Positions 17,749 to 25,876 of a DNA stretch of 64,000 nt are shown piece after piece. The number at the start of each line of letters is the position of its first letter. Position 1 is the first letter of the stretch. Both the position numbers and the translations under genes were made by a program. The stretch lies in contig NZ_JAHKRA010000001.1 in the NCBI RefSeq assembly GCF_019345525.1, positions 124,001 through 188,000 on the forward strand, read 5' to 3'. The notes beneath the pieces are model-generated. The model had not been told where the DNA came from, did not search any database, and saw only the letters and a list, made by a program, of their open reading frames with translations. This DNA is from Flavobacterium sp. NKUCC04_CG (GTDB lineage: Bacteria > Bacteroidota > Bacteroidia > Flavobacteriales > Flavobacteriaceae).

Positions 17749-17819
17749 AGTGAGCAGTTGCTCGTCAGTAGAGCACAGCAATATATGAATTAAGCAGTAG
17801 TTACGAATGACTGCTCACT
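17749..17819. repeat. 10-bp inverted repeat flanking a GCAGT-rich stretch
   Basis: AGTGAGCAGT (17749-17758) is perfectly inverted as ACTGCTCACT (17810-17819), which overlaps the flippase stop codon. The 51 bp between contain further CAGT/GCAG fragments. The convergent setting suits a bidirectional terminator, but there is no T run. It looks more like a remnant of a dispersed intergenic repeat. Confidence 0.6.
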
Positions 17820-19287
17820 AGAACCTAAAAATGTTCCCCATAATGCGCTTTATCCAATATTTTACTGCAGGACACCAAGGCGTAAAATAAACTACAGTAG
17901 TGTTTACTCCTAAAATCAATGCCACTTTAGCTATCAAATCGACAAGATTCGAATGAAGAAAAGGAAGTAGGTATACCCCTAATAAGGTAAGTCCGAAGAG
18001 CAGTATCATTTTGATAAAATTCCAATCGAAAGGCAATAGCTGCATTTTTAAATAAATAAAGTAGGTTTTTGCCGAGTTAAAAAGTGCGAGTGAGAACAAC
18101 GAAGCATAAGCTACACCCAAGATGCCTAGATCCGTTTGTGTCAGCAAAACAAGGTTTAAGACTACATTTAAAACCATCAAAGATAAGATTGAAACAAGAT
18201 TGAATCGATAATGTTTGGAATAAGAGATGATTTCAGTATTAAATCCGGTCGACATATTGATTACGACATTTAATCCCAACAAGATTATAACCGGTATAGA
18301 AGGTGCCAAATTATCATAGGTAGGCATCATCTTAAACAGAGATTCTATACCTACCACTATACATGAATATAGTATGGCAGCAATAAAAAACAGGGTTTTT
18401 GAAACCTCTTTATACTTCGCATTCAATTCTTGCCATTGCTCCTTTTTAATAAAATCTGAAATAACAGGTGCATATAGGGCAAAAACCCCTGTAGCGGGAA
18501 TCGATAAAGCTGAAGCCAAGGTAACTCCAATATTATAGGTTCCATTGGCCTCAAACGAAATAAAGCTCGGAATCATTAAGGAATCCACTCTAAAAGCAAA
18601 AAAAGCACCAAAACTGCCTGCAAAAGCATATAAACTATAGGAATAATATTGCCGTTTGCTTACCTCCGCAAATAAGTCATGGAAGTGTCTATGGACTTTA
18701 AAAGCATAGTTTTTATATACATAATACCCAATCAAAAGCATGATACACCCGAATGAAAACACATACATCCATAAAGCCGTATTTAAAGCAAGCCCTTGAT
18801 ACATCACCAAAAGAAACAAAAGTGGTAAGGTGATTTTAGGAATGATTTTTTCGTATAAAGTTGGTACAGCTAGTTTTTGTAAGTTGGTTGCTTGCCTGCG
18901 AAACAATTCTATATAGGCCATAAAAATAGCCAATACAAAAGCCATCCAAATGTAGTCCATAGGTTCGGACCACGAAAAAGGAGCACTGAGTAACAACAAT
19001 ACAAACAGGAGTATAGCCAATTTAAAAATAGAAACTAAACTAAAACCAAACAATTTCTGTTGTAACTTGGCGTTGAGGCTGGGATAAAAATTAATTAACG
19101 CGTGAGTACTTCCCAAAACCAGTATAGGAAACATGATTTGTGTACAGGCTTCTACATAACGTATGATGCCCAACATCTCTTTGTTTCTTGGATAAATCAA
19201 GATGGTAGAAACAATTCCAATCAAGACACCTACGTAATTAATTACAGTAAAGAGAACGGCTTGTTTGGTGGAAATTTTTTTGCCCAT
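17818..19287 (-). CDS. Wzx-like polysaccharide flippase (MOP superfamily)
   Basis: A 489-residue polytopic membrane protein with about 14 hydrophobic helices, the size and layout of oligosaccharide-lipid flippases, which move lipid-linked sugar units across the inner membrane. ATG 19287 (MGKKISTKQAVLF) is chosen because a -7 element lies at 19309-19316. The upstream in-frame start at 19311 would fall inside it. FRVDSLMIPSF and the helix pattern in the N-terminal half fit MOP exporters. It is divergent from a methyltransferase and GT2 gene that may act on the same polysaccharide or glycolipid. The substrate is unknown. Confidence 0.85.
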   Translation of the reverse strand: MGKKISTKQAVLFTVINYVGVLIGIVSTILIYPRNKEMLGIIRYVEACTQIMFPILVLGSTHALINFYPSLNAKLQQKLFGFSLVSIFKLAILLFVLLLLSAPFSWSEPMDYIWMAFVLAIFMAYIELFRRQATNLQKLAVPTLYEKIIPKITLPLLFLLVMYQGLALNTALWMYVFSFGCIMLLIGYYVYKNYAFKVHRHFHDLFAEVSKRQYYSYSLYAFAGSFGAFFAFRVDSLMIPSFISFEANGTYNIGVTLASALSIPATGVFALYAPVISDFIKKEQWQELNAKYKEVSKTLFFIAAILYSCIVVGIESLFKMMPTYDNLAPSIPVIILLGLNVVINMSTGFNTEIISYSKHYRFNLVSILSLMVLNVVLNLVLLTQTDLGILGVAYASLFSLALFNSAKTYFIYLKMQLLPFDWNFIKMILLFGLTLLGVYLLPFLHSNLVDLIAKVALILGVNTTVVYFTPWCPAVKYWIKRIMGNIFRF

Positions 19288-19308
19288 TGATTTATAATAA
19301 AATAAATA

Positions 19309-19316
19309 CAAATATA
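19309..19316 (-). promoter_or_regulatory. -7 promoter element of the flippase gene
   Basis: On the minus strand this reads TATATTTG, an exact TAnnTTTG match, 22 bp before the ATG at 19287. It is half of a divergent promoter pair with 19348-19355. Confidence 0.65.
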
Positions 19317-19347
19317 CTTTCTAAAAACGGTAAACGACTATTTTTTT

Positions 19348-19355
19348 TAACTTTG
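19348..19355 (+). promoter_or_regulatory. -7 promoter element of the methyltransferase/GT2 operon
   Basis: TAACTTTG matches TAnnTTTG exactly and lies 27 bp before the ATG at 19382. Confidence 0.6.
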
Positions 19356-19381
19356 TCCATTCAACTTTTCTATAAAACTAT

Positions 19382-19906
19382 ATGTACGAACAGACTTACC
19401 CAACCAAACGATTCCAAATCACTTTGAACTTTATAGAAAAACACCTTTCCAAGTCGGACAGGATTCTAGACTTAGGCGTTGATAATCCGTTATCTCAATT
19501 GATGAGATCAAAGGGATTTGACGTTAAAAACACACAAGGCGAGGATTTGGACAACGATTTTTCGGCTCTAAGTCAACAGGAGTACACTGTTTTAACCGCT
19601 TTTGAAATATTTGAGCATTTACTCAATCCCTATACCGTTCTAAAAAACGCTAAAGCTGAAAAGATTATTTTATCGGTACCCTTACGCCTCTGGTTTAGTC
19701 GGGCATACCAAAGCAAAACCGACTTAAGAGACCGCCACTATCACGAATTTGAGAGCTGGCAATTTGACTGGTTATTAGAAAAATCGGGCTATCGAATTCT
19801 AGATCGTAAACAATGGGCTCATCCCGTTGGCAAATTGGGGTTTCGCCCCATATTACGTCTGTTTACGCCCCGTTACTATATGGTATATGCCGAAAAAATA
19901 AGATAA
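19382..19906 (+). CDS. class I SAM-dependent methyltransferase-like protein
   Basis: A 174-residue protein with a compact Rossmann methyltransferase pattern. Motif I is DRILDLGVDN (residues about 26-36), unusual in having Val-Asp-Asn where GxGxG is expected. An acidic strand end follows (GEDLDNDF), then motif IV-like TAFEIFEHLLNPYTVL (about 66-82), the UbiG/Methyltransf_11 'E..EHL.P' signature. The substrate is unknown. Its stop codon overlaps the start of the GT2 gene by one base (TAATG), so the two are translationally coupled and probably act on the same glycan or lipid. Confidence 0.8.
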   Translation: MYEQTYPTKRFQITLNFIEKHLSKSDRILDLGVDNPLSQLMRSKGFDVKNTQGEDLDNDFSALSQQEYTVLTAFEIFEHLLNPYTVLKNAKAEKIILSVPLRLWFSRAYQSKTDLRDRHYHEFESWQFDWLLEKSGYRILDRKQWAHPVGKLGFRPILRLFTPRYYMVYAEKIR

Positions 19907-20754
19907 TGAATTATAGTATTATCATTCCAGCCTATAACGAAGAAGCTTTTATCGGGCGTACCCTACAATCTTTGGTAGAGCAAACTCGACAAGCCGAACA
20001 AATTGTTGTAGTTGACGACAATTCTACCGACCAAACCGCCACTGTCGTTAGCACTTACCAAAGTCAATACCCCCATATTAAGCTGGTTTATAAGCAATCC
20101 GACAATATACATTTACCGGGGAGCAAAGTAATCCAAGCTTTTCAAACAGGCTTTAATCAATTGGATGCTTCGTATGATGTTATTGTGAAACTTGATGCCG
20201 ATTTAATTTTACCTACAGACTATTTCGAACAAGTGATGACCACCTTTGAAGATAATCCCAAAGTCGGTATGGTTGGCGGTTTTGCTTATATCGAAAAAAA
20301 CGGGAAATGGATTCTGGAAAACCTGACCGATCCAGACCACATTCGAGGAGCTTTTAAAGCCTATCGCAAATCCTTGTTTGTGCAGATGGGAGGTTTAAAA
20401 CCCGCAATGGGATGGGATACGGTTGACGAACTGTTGTGCCGCTTTTATCAGTGGGAAATAGTAACTCTCCCGGAATTGAAAGTCAAACACTTAAAACCCA
20501 CTGGTGCTTTATATAACAAGACAGCCCGCTACAAACAAGGTGAGGCATTTTACAGCCTGCAATACGGCATAGCGATAACCCTTATAGCCGCATTAAAACT
20601 AGCCATCAAAAAAAAGCGCCCTTTGCTCTTTTTTGACTATATTCAAGGTTATTATCAAGCCAAAAAGCAAGGCATAAGCTTTTTAGTTACCGATGAGCAA
20701 GGTCGATATATTAGAAACTATCGTTGGAAAAAGATAAAATCCAAATTAATATAA
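19906..20754 (+). CDS. family 2 glycosyltransferase
   Basis: A 282-residue GT-A fold enzyme. The start at 19906 is chosen because the family begins at once (MNYSIIIPAYNEE); the longer in-frame ORF from 19813 merely overlaps the methyltransferase. Motifs: VVDDNSTD (about 35-42) for the nucleotide, and KLDADLIL (95-102) as the DxD-type metal site. There is an acceptor-side segment GWDTVDELLCRF and a hydrophobic stretch near 217-232 that may anchor it to the membrane. It is coupled to the methyltransferase upstream and faces a flippase gene, which suggests surface-glycan or glycolipid assembly. The donor sugar is unknown. Confidence 0.88.
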   Translation: MNYSIIIPAYNEEAFIGRTLQSLVEQTRQAEQIVVVDDNSTDQTATVVSTYQSQYPHIKLVYKQSDNIHLPGSKVIQAFQTGFNQLDASYDVIVKLDADLILPTDYFEQVMTTFEDNPKVGMVGGFAYIEKNGKWILENLTDPDHIRGAFKAYRKSLFVQMGGLKPAMGWDTVDELLCRFYQWEIVTLPELKVKHLKPTGALYNKTARYKQGEAFYSLQYGIAITLIAALKLAIKKKRPLLFFDYIQGYYQAKKQGISFLVTDEQGRYIRNYRWKKIKSKLI

Positions 20755-20822
20755 GTCATTTTTTTAGTTCAGTATACAGAAACTCAATTGTAATTGGTAA
20801 TTTAGCCATTATTTTTAAATAT

Positions 20823-21569
20823 ATGATTCGACAGATATTAACTCAAATAGGGAAATACTTCATTATGCTAAAAGAGATTTTTAGCAGGCCTACAAAATGG
20901 AGTGTAATGCGCGAATTAATCTTTAAAGAAATCGATGAACTCATCATTGGTTCTTTAGGGATTGTTGCTTTTCTTTCCTTTTTTGTCGGCGGTGTTGTAG
21001 CCATACAAACCGCTTTAAACTTAACCAATCCGCTTATTCCAAAATACCTTATCGGTTTTGCAACCAGACAATCGGTTATTTTAGAATTTGCTCCAACCTT
21101 TATCTCGATTATCATGGCAGGTAAAATGGGGTCGTTTATTACTTCTACCATTGGAACGATGCGCGTAACCGAACAAATAGATGCCCTTGAAGTTATGGGA
21201 ATTAACTCCTTAAACTATTTGGTGTTTCCAAAACTCATTGCGCTGTCTTTATACCCTTTTGTTATTGGTATCAGTATGTTTTTAGGAGTATTGGGAGGTT
21301 GGGTTGCCGGTGTTGCCGGAGGTTTTGTATCGTCGGATGATTTTATATTGGGTTTGCAAGACGAATTTATTCCTTTCCATATCGTTTATGCTTTTATTAA
21401 AACGGCTTTATTTGGTTTCTTATTGGGAACAATTCCTTCCTTTTACGGTTATTATATGAGCGGAGGAGCTTTAGAGGTTGGTAAAGCGAGTACAACGGCC
21501 TTCGTGTGGACGAGTGTTGCCATTATTTTAACCAACTATGTATTAACTCAATTACTTTTAAGCAAATGA
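20823..21569 (+). CDS. mlaE: MlaE-type ABC transporter permease
   Basis: A 249-residue integral membrane protein of the MlaE/YrbE family, the permease that with ATPase MlaF moves phospholipids between inner and outer membrane. The start at 20823 gives the normal family length; an in-frame start at 20724 would overlap the GT2 gene. Five or so helices are visible, with the conserved region ATRQSVILEFAPTFISIIMAGKMGSFITS and the EQIDALEVMGINSLNYLV loop that contacts the ATPase. Its stop overlaps the mlaF start (ATGA). An MCE-domain substrate-binding subunit (MlaD) would be expected but is not in the window. Confidence 0.93.
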   Translation: MIRQILTQIGKYFIMLKEIFSRPTKWSVMRELIFKEIDELIIGSLGIVAFLSFFVGGVVAIQTALNLTNPLIPKYLIGFATRQSVILEFAPTFISIIMAGKMGSFITSTIGTMRVTEQIDALEVMGINSLNYLVFPKLIALSLYPFVIGISMFLGVLGGWVAGVAGGFVSSDDFILGLQDEFIPFHIVYAFIKTALFGFLLGTIPSFYGYYMSGGALEVGKASTTAFVWTSVAIILTNYVLTQLLLSK

Positions 21570-22339
21570 TCGAAGTTCAAGATATTGAAAAATCCTTTGA
21601 CGGACAAAAAGTTTTAAAGGGAATTAGTACCACATTTGAAACGGGAAAAACCAATCTAATTATAGGTCAAAGTGGATCGGGGAAAACCGTTTTACTCAAA
21701 ACCTTATTAGGTGTACATATACCTGATGCTGGAAAGATTATTTTTGATGGTCGTACTTATTCTGAATTGACTAAGGACGACAAGAGAACCTTAAGAACTG
21801 AAATCGGAATGGTTTTTCAAGGAAGTGCTCTCTTTGATTCGATGACTGTTGAAGAAAATATCGCTTTTCCCCTACGTATGTTTACCAATAAAACTACTAA
21901 GGAAATCATGATGAGAGCTAATGAAGTAATTGACCGTGTCAATTTAGACGGTGCAAATAAAAAATTACCCTCTGAGATTTCCGGAGGAATGCAAAAACGT
22001 GTAGCCATTGCAAGAGCGATTGTAAATAACCCTAAATATCTGTTTTGCGATGAACCCAATTCAGGACTTGACCCCAAAACAGCCATCGTAATTGATAATC
22101 TAATCCAGGAAATTACGCACGAATACCAGATTACTACGGTAATCAACACCCATGATATGAACTCCGTCTTAGAGATTGGTGAAAACATTGTCTTTTTAAA
22201 GGATGGCGTATTGGCTTGGAGCGGTAATCATAAAGAAATTTTAAAAACCGAAAATGAAGACATCATTGACTTTGTGTATTCATCAGAGCTTTTTAAGGAA
22301 ATCCGAAGAGTCAGCTTACAAATGGTTTCTAATAAATAA
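21566..22339 (+). CDS. mlaF: MlaF-type ABC transporter ATP-binding protein
   Basis: A 257-residue ATPase partner of MlaE. The start is ATG 21566, overlapping the mlaE stop; the in-frame start at 21506 lies inside mlaE. All ABC motifs are present: Walker A GQSGSGKT (34-41), Q-loop Gln85, signature SGGMQKR (139-145), Walker B YLFCDEP (158-164, catalytic Glu163) and switch His196 in NTHD. FQGSALFDSMTVEENIAFPL is characteristic of the Mla/Ttg2 ATPase group. It energises phospholipid transport that maintains outer-membrane asymmetry. A strong terminator follows. Confidence 0.95.
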   Translation: MIEVQDIEKSFDGQKVLKGISTTFETGKTNLIIGQSGSGKTVLLKTLLGVHIPDAGKIIFDGRTYSELTKDDKRTLRTEIGMVFQGSALFDSMTVEENIAFPLRMFTNKTTKEIMMRANEVIDRVNLDGANKKLPSEISGGMQKRVAIARAIVNNPKYLFCDEPNSGLDPKTAIVIDNLIQEITHEYQITTVINTHDMNSVLEIGENIVFLKDGVLAWSGNHKEILKTENEDIIDFVYSSELFKEIRRVSLQMVSNK

Positions 22340-22418
22340 TTAATAATAAACGACTTAGATATAAATAAAAAGTGTATTTTTATTGCTGTTAGTTTTAATT
22401 CTTAAAATAGTTTAGAAG

Positions 22419-22443
22419 AGAGTACCTTACAACAAGGTACTCT
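22419..22443 (+). terminator. intrinsic terminator of mlaEF
   Basis: AGAGTACCTT (22419-22428) pairs with AAGGTACTCT (22434-22443), a 10-bp perfect stem with a 5-nt loop, followed by a run of eight Ts. Confidence 0.95.
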
Positions 22444-22519
22444 TTTTTTTATACTGCTTTTATAAAACACCTCTAATTCCCATTTTTAGAGGTCGATTCT
22501 CTACTAAATCGCGATACTG

Positions 22520-23227
22520 ATGAAAAATCTACTGGTATTTTTCTTGTTTACCGTTTGCTCATCGCTCTTTTCACAAAGTAGGGAAATACAATATCACGCC
22601 TTAAGCGAATCCTATTTTGTGTTTTCTTCGTATAAAAACATAAAGAGAAGTGATTTATTAATCAATGGTATGTATGTCGTTACCAACGAAGGAATTATGG
22701 TCGTAAACTCACTAGGAAACAGTGCTGATTTCGAAACGTTTTATCAATACGTCACTACAAAACATCAAAAACCCATAACCCATTTTATCACAACAACCAG
22801 TGATATTGAAGGAATAAATATGATTGATTTTTTTAAATCTAAAGGTGTTAAAACCTACTCTACTAGAGAAACAGACCAAATTAGTAAGGCTAAAGGATTG
22901 AGTAGAGCCGCTTACTTTATAGACAAAGAAACCTCATTTCGATTCGGCAATGAAATTTTTAAACTATATTATCCAGGCCCTGGAGCAAGCAAAAGTAATT
23001 TTGTTATTTGGTTCCCTCATATTAACACATTATATGCGGGCTGTTTTCTACAAGGAAGCGGCACTCAAAGGCTTTTTCATTTAGCTGATGCAGATGTTAG
23101 TGCTTGGAAGGGGTCTTTATTAGCGCTTAAGGATCACTATCCCTCTCCCAAGCACATCATTGTAACCCACGGTCATTACCAAGCATCAGACGCCTATAAT
23201 AACACCTTACAATTACTCCGTAAGTAG
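22520..23227 (+). CDS. exported metallo-beta-lactamase-fold protein with a degenerate zinc site (B1-like)
   Basis: A 235-residue protein with a signal peptide (about 1-19). Its whole length follows the subclass B1 metallo-beta-lactamase pattern: the NG-YVVTNEGIMVVNS strand, FFKSKGVKTYSTRETDQISKAK (compare the KTYST.MTDSI region of BlaB-type enzymes), a YPGPGASKSNFVIWFP strand, and LYAGCFLQGS. The ligand set is broken. The HxHxD motif is replaced by TTTSDIEG (91-98), and the third His (PG.GH) is Ala156. Only the Cys (Cys175) and last His (His217) positions remain. A two-zinc hydrolase centre is therefore unlikely, and beta-lactam resistance should not be assumed. It may bind one metal or a ligand, or be a non-enzymatic paralogue. 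It stands alone between mlaEF and the convergent manC operon. Confidence 0.85.
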   Translation: MKNLLVFFLFTVCSSLFSQSREIQYHALSESYFVFSSYKNIKRSDLLINGMYVVTNEGIMVVNSLGNSADFETFYQYVTTKHQKPITHFITTTSDIEGINMIDFFKSKGVKTYSTRETDQISKAKGLSRAAYFIDKETSFRFGNEIFKLYYPGPGASKSNFVIWFPHINTLYAGCFLQGSGTQRLFHLADADVSAWKGSLLALKDHYPSPKHIIVTHGHYQASDAYNNTLQLLRK

Positions 23228-23248
23228 CCCGAAAGAAGGGGGCAAAAA

Positions 23249-23269
23249 AAAACCTCTAATCGAGGTTCT
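23249..23269 (-). terminator. intrinsic terminator of the SDR/sprT/manC operon
   Basis: AACCTC (23251-23256) pairs with GAGGTT (23262-23267). Read leftward, the stem runs into ten Ts. On the plus strand CTTTTATTC follows, so it may also serve the MBL-fold gene. Confidence 0.85.
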
Positions 23270-23270
23270 T

Positions 23271-24350
23271 TTATTCTTTATTGCGGGGAAACAACTGTTC
23301 GGTTTTCGATAGTATTTTTTTGATGTCTTGTTCCTTTTTCTTAGGATAAATCAACAACACATCCTTTTTATCTACTACGATATAATCGTGAAGACCGTCG
23401 ATTACTACTAATTTATCCGTCTCCGTTCTCACGATGTTGTTGGTGGCATTGTCCATCACTACACGAGCATTGATAATGGCATTATCGCCGGCATCTTTTG
23501 GAAGTTTCTCATAGAGTGAGCCCCAAGTCCCCAAATCGTTCCAATCAAAGGTTGCTGGTAACACAAAGACATTGGATGCGTTTTCCATGATGGCGTAATC
23601 AATAGAAATATTTTCGGCTTTCGAATAATTCGCTATTATAAAATCTTGTTCTTGATCGGTATTGTAAAAATCCTTACCCGCTTCAAAAAGCTGCATCATT
23701 TCGGGTTGAAAGCTGCTAAAAGCTTCTAAAATTGCAGATACACTCCAGATAAAAATACCGGAATTCCAAAGAAAGTGTCGGCTTTGAATAAATTTACGCG
23801 CGGTAACATAGTCTGGTTTTTCTCTAAATTGAACAACCTTTTTTACTTGACTACTATCCAATTTATCAAATTCGATATATCCGTAACCTGTATTAGGAAA
23901 AGTAGGTAAAATACCGAGAGTCATCAATACATTGTCTTTTTCACAAATATCAAAAGTACGTTGCAAATTGGCTACAAATTGCACCTCATCTTCGATCCAG
24001 TGATCACTTGGAGCTACCAACATCACCGCATTGGGATTTATAGCCTTTATTTTCATGGCGGCATACAAAATACACGGAGCTGTGTTGCGCATATCGGGCT
24101 CTAAAATCACTTGATTTTGATCGACCTCAGGCAATTGTTCCATGACAATGTCTTTGTAAGCTTTGTTGGTTAAAATCAGTATATTCTCTTTGGGAATCAA
24201 TTGAGATAACCTAGAAAATGTCTTTTGAATTAAGGTTTCGCCAGTGCCAAGCATATCGTGAAACTGCTTTGGAAATTCTGGTGTACTCACTGGCCAAAAA
24301 CGAGATCCTACACCCCCCGCCATTACCACAGCATAATAATTACTGCTCAT
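23271..24350 (-). CDS. manC: mannose-1-phosphate guanylyltransferase
   Basis: A 359-residue nucleotidyltransferase making GDP-mannose from mannose-1-phosphate and GTP, the precursor for GDP-fucose, mannosylated lipids and capsule. The start at 24350 places the signature at the N-terminus (YAVVMAGGVGSRFWP, residues 5-19). The in-frame start at 24449 would lie inside sprT. Further motifs are FPKQF (pyrophosphorylase Lys), VAPSDHWI (about 106-113) and FREKPD. It has the short monofunctional form, lacking the C-terminal mannose-6-phosphate isomerase domain of bifunctional enzymes. It begins 4 bp after the sprT stop in an operon. Confidence 0.95.
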   Translation of the reverse strand: MSSNYYAVVMAGGVGSRFWPVSTPEFPKQFHDMLGTGETLIQKTFSRLSQLIPKENILILTNKAYKDIVMEQLPEVDQNQVILEPDMRNTAPCILYAAMKIKAINPNAVMLVAPSDHWIEDEVQFVANLQRTFDICEKDNVLMTLGILPTFPNTGYGYIEFDKLDSSQVKKVVQFREKPDYVTARKFIQSRHFLWNSGIFIWSVSAILEAFSSFQPEMMQLFEAGKDFYNTDQEQDFIIANYSKAENISIDYAIMENASNVFVLPATFDWNDLGTWGSLYEKLPKDAGDNAIINARVVMDNATNNIVRTETDKLVVIDGLHDYIVVDKKDVLLIYPKKKEQDIKKILSKTEQLFPRNKE

Positions 24351-24354
24351 ATTT

Positions 24355-24975
24355 TTATCTTTTATTTTGAACATAGGCCGAAAGTAGTTCCACTTCCGCA
24401 TTGGGCTTGAATGTATACATTCTCCCTGAACTGACTTCCAGACATTCAAAGCGTTTTACACGCAAGGGTCCTCTTTTAAAAATTTTTCCGTTTGCAATTT
24501 TGAAATGACTTCCGAGTGGTACTTCATAAATAAAGAAGACTTCGGTTCTATTTTCATCGTATTGTTTTAGAGCAATAGACAAAGCAGCATCTGTATCACT
24601 ACTTGCCGAAGGGTTTCTAAAATGTTTTGCCAACAAGGGTAGCAATTGTACCGGATATATCTCTGGACGTATAAAAGGCACCATCAATCGTTGAAAAGTC
24701 ATCTTCCATTCTATACCGTGAGGTCGAATGTTGGTACCACATTCTTCTATGGCTACCAAATGTGCTATTTCATGAATTAATGTCATCAAAAAACGGTATT
24801 TATTTAAACTCGCATTTACCGTAATTTGATGTTGTCCACTTATGCTTTTCCGATAATCGCCATGTCTCGTAGCCCTTTCATTGACAATTTTCAAATGAAC
24901 TTGATGTGTTTTTATCAATTCAAATGCGGGAACCAAAGCGTTTTCCGGTAAATAAGGTGCTAGAACCTTTTCCAC
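24355..24975 (-). CDS. SprT-like zinc metallopeptidase-fold protein
   Basis: A 206-residue protein with the SprT domain signature HEIAHLVA (His68, Glu69, His72), followed by RPHGIEWK with a likely third ligand at His86. E. coli SprT and eukaryotic Spartan share this HExxH...H arrangement; Spartan cleaves DNA-protein crosslinks. The bacterial role is poorly known. The C-terminal part (about 150-206) has repeated small beta-strands but no clear zinc ribbon cysteines. It lies in the middle of an operon, 11 bp after the SDR gene and 4 bp before manC. The grouping does not suggest a shared pathway. Confidence 0.88.
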   Translation of the reverse strand: MEKVLAPYLPENALVPAFELIKTHQVHLKIVNERATRHGDYRKSISGQHQITVNASLNKYRFLMTLIHEIAHLVAIEECGTNIRPHGIEWKMTFQRLMVPFIRPEIYPVQLLPLLAKHFRNPSASSDTDAALSIALKQYDENRTEVFFIYEVPLGSHFKIANGKIFKRGPLRVKRFECLEVSSGRMYTFKPNAEVELLSAYVQNKR

Positions 24976-24986
24976 GTATACTCTTT

Positions 24987-25664
24987 TTATGGAGTTGTAC
25001 TTGAGGCTTGAAGTACTTTTCCGTTAAAATATTTATTTCCATTTTGTGAAAATTCCACAATATATTCTGCCATTTCAACTGGTTCCACTGGTGCTAAATA
25101 ACCTGGAAATGCTTCATCCAACATCTCTGTTTGAACAGCTCCTAAAGCAATTACATTAAATGAAATACCCAATTCTTTATATTCTTCTGCCAACAATTCT
25201 GACAAAGTAATTACAGCACCTTTACTAGAACTGTAAGCGGCTAATCCCGGAAATTTCATACTGCCTTGAATTCCTCCCATACTGCTTATAGTAACGACAT
25301 GGCTACCATTGTTTAAATACGGCAAACAAATTTGAATAATGGAAGCTACTGCAAATACATTTACTTTGTAAATATATTCAAATTCTGTAGCGCTAATGTC
25401 TTCAAAAGATTTATTTATAATCGCACCAGCATTATTTACTAAGATATCGACATGAGTCCAACTCTTTTTTATAAAATCGCTTACTTTGTTCAATTCGACT
25501 GCATTAGTAATATCTACCGATAAACAATGAATATTAGCGACTCCTGCTAATGCACTAGGTATTTTTCTCGAAACAGCCAATACTTGGTGCCCCTGAGCAG
25601 CAAATTGTAAGGCCATCTCCAGACCAATTCCCCTACTCGTACCCGTTATAATTACATTTTTCAT
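24987..25664 (-). CDS. short-chain dehydrogenase/reductase
   Basis: A 225-residue classical SDR oxidoreductase with the NAD(P) Rossmann motif TGTSRGIG (7-14), NNAG (77-80), active-site Asn102 region, Ser127/128 and the catalytic YSSSK (Tyr144, Lys148). Arg33 after the second beta strand (VSRK) suggests a preference for NADPH. The substrate cannot be told. It is the first gene of an apparent operon with sprT-like and manC, with 11 and 4 bp spacings. Confidence 0.92.
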   Translation of the reverse strand: MKNVIITGTSRGIGLEMALQFAAQGHQVLAVSRKIPSALAGVANIHCLSVDITNAVELNKVSDFIKKSWTHVDILVNNAGAIINKSFEDISATEFEYIYKVNVFAVASIIQICLPYLNNGSHVVTISSMGGIQGSMKFPGLAAYSSSKGAVITLSELLAEEYKELGISFNVIALGAVQTEMLDEAFPGYLAPVEPVEMAEYIVEFSQNGNKYFNGKVLQASSTTP

Positions 25665-25741
25665 TCCTTCTAATTTAGTTTAATTTCTTGCGAACTCCGT
25701 TCTAAATAATTTATTTATAACGCTCGCATTACTTTATATTT

Positions 25742-25759
25742 AAAAGCCACTAGGCTTTT
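25742..25759. terminator. orphan hairpin with T run
   Basis: AAAAGCC (25742-25748) pairs with GGCTTTT (25753-25759), followed on the plus strand by more Ts. No plus-strand gene ends here. It could back up the pdhC terminator on the minus strand, where its T run is shorter, or end an unannotated plus-strand RNA. Confidence 0.45.
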
Positions 25760-25828
25760 TTTAATTTAAAATTGCTTTTAAAGGTCAATCTAAAAATAAT
25801 ATAGAAATAATTTATCGTAAAAAAACAC

Positions 25829-25858
25829 AAAAACCCGTTTATTCCAAAACGGGTTTTT
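25829..25858 (-). terminator. intrinsic terminator of pdhAC
   Basis: A 12-bp perfect stem, AAAAACCCGTTT (25829-25840) with its complement at 25847-25858, a 6-nt loop and AT-rich flanks. It lies 18 bp beyond the E2 stop. Confidence 0.9.
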
Positions 25859-25876
25859 GAATATATACATTTTTTA

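Noticed and set aside
22520..23227. Calling this gene an active class B beta-lactamase resistance determinant
   Set aside because: Four of six zinc-ligand positions are substituted, including the whole HxHxD motif.
24351..24449. Extended N-terminus of manC
   Set aside because: It would overlap sprT by about 95 bp and adds residues before the family's N-terminal nucleotide-binding motif.
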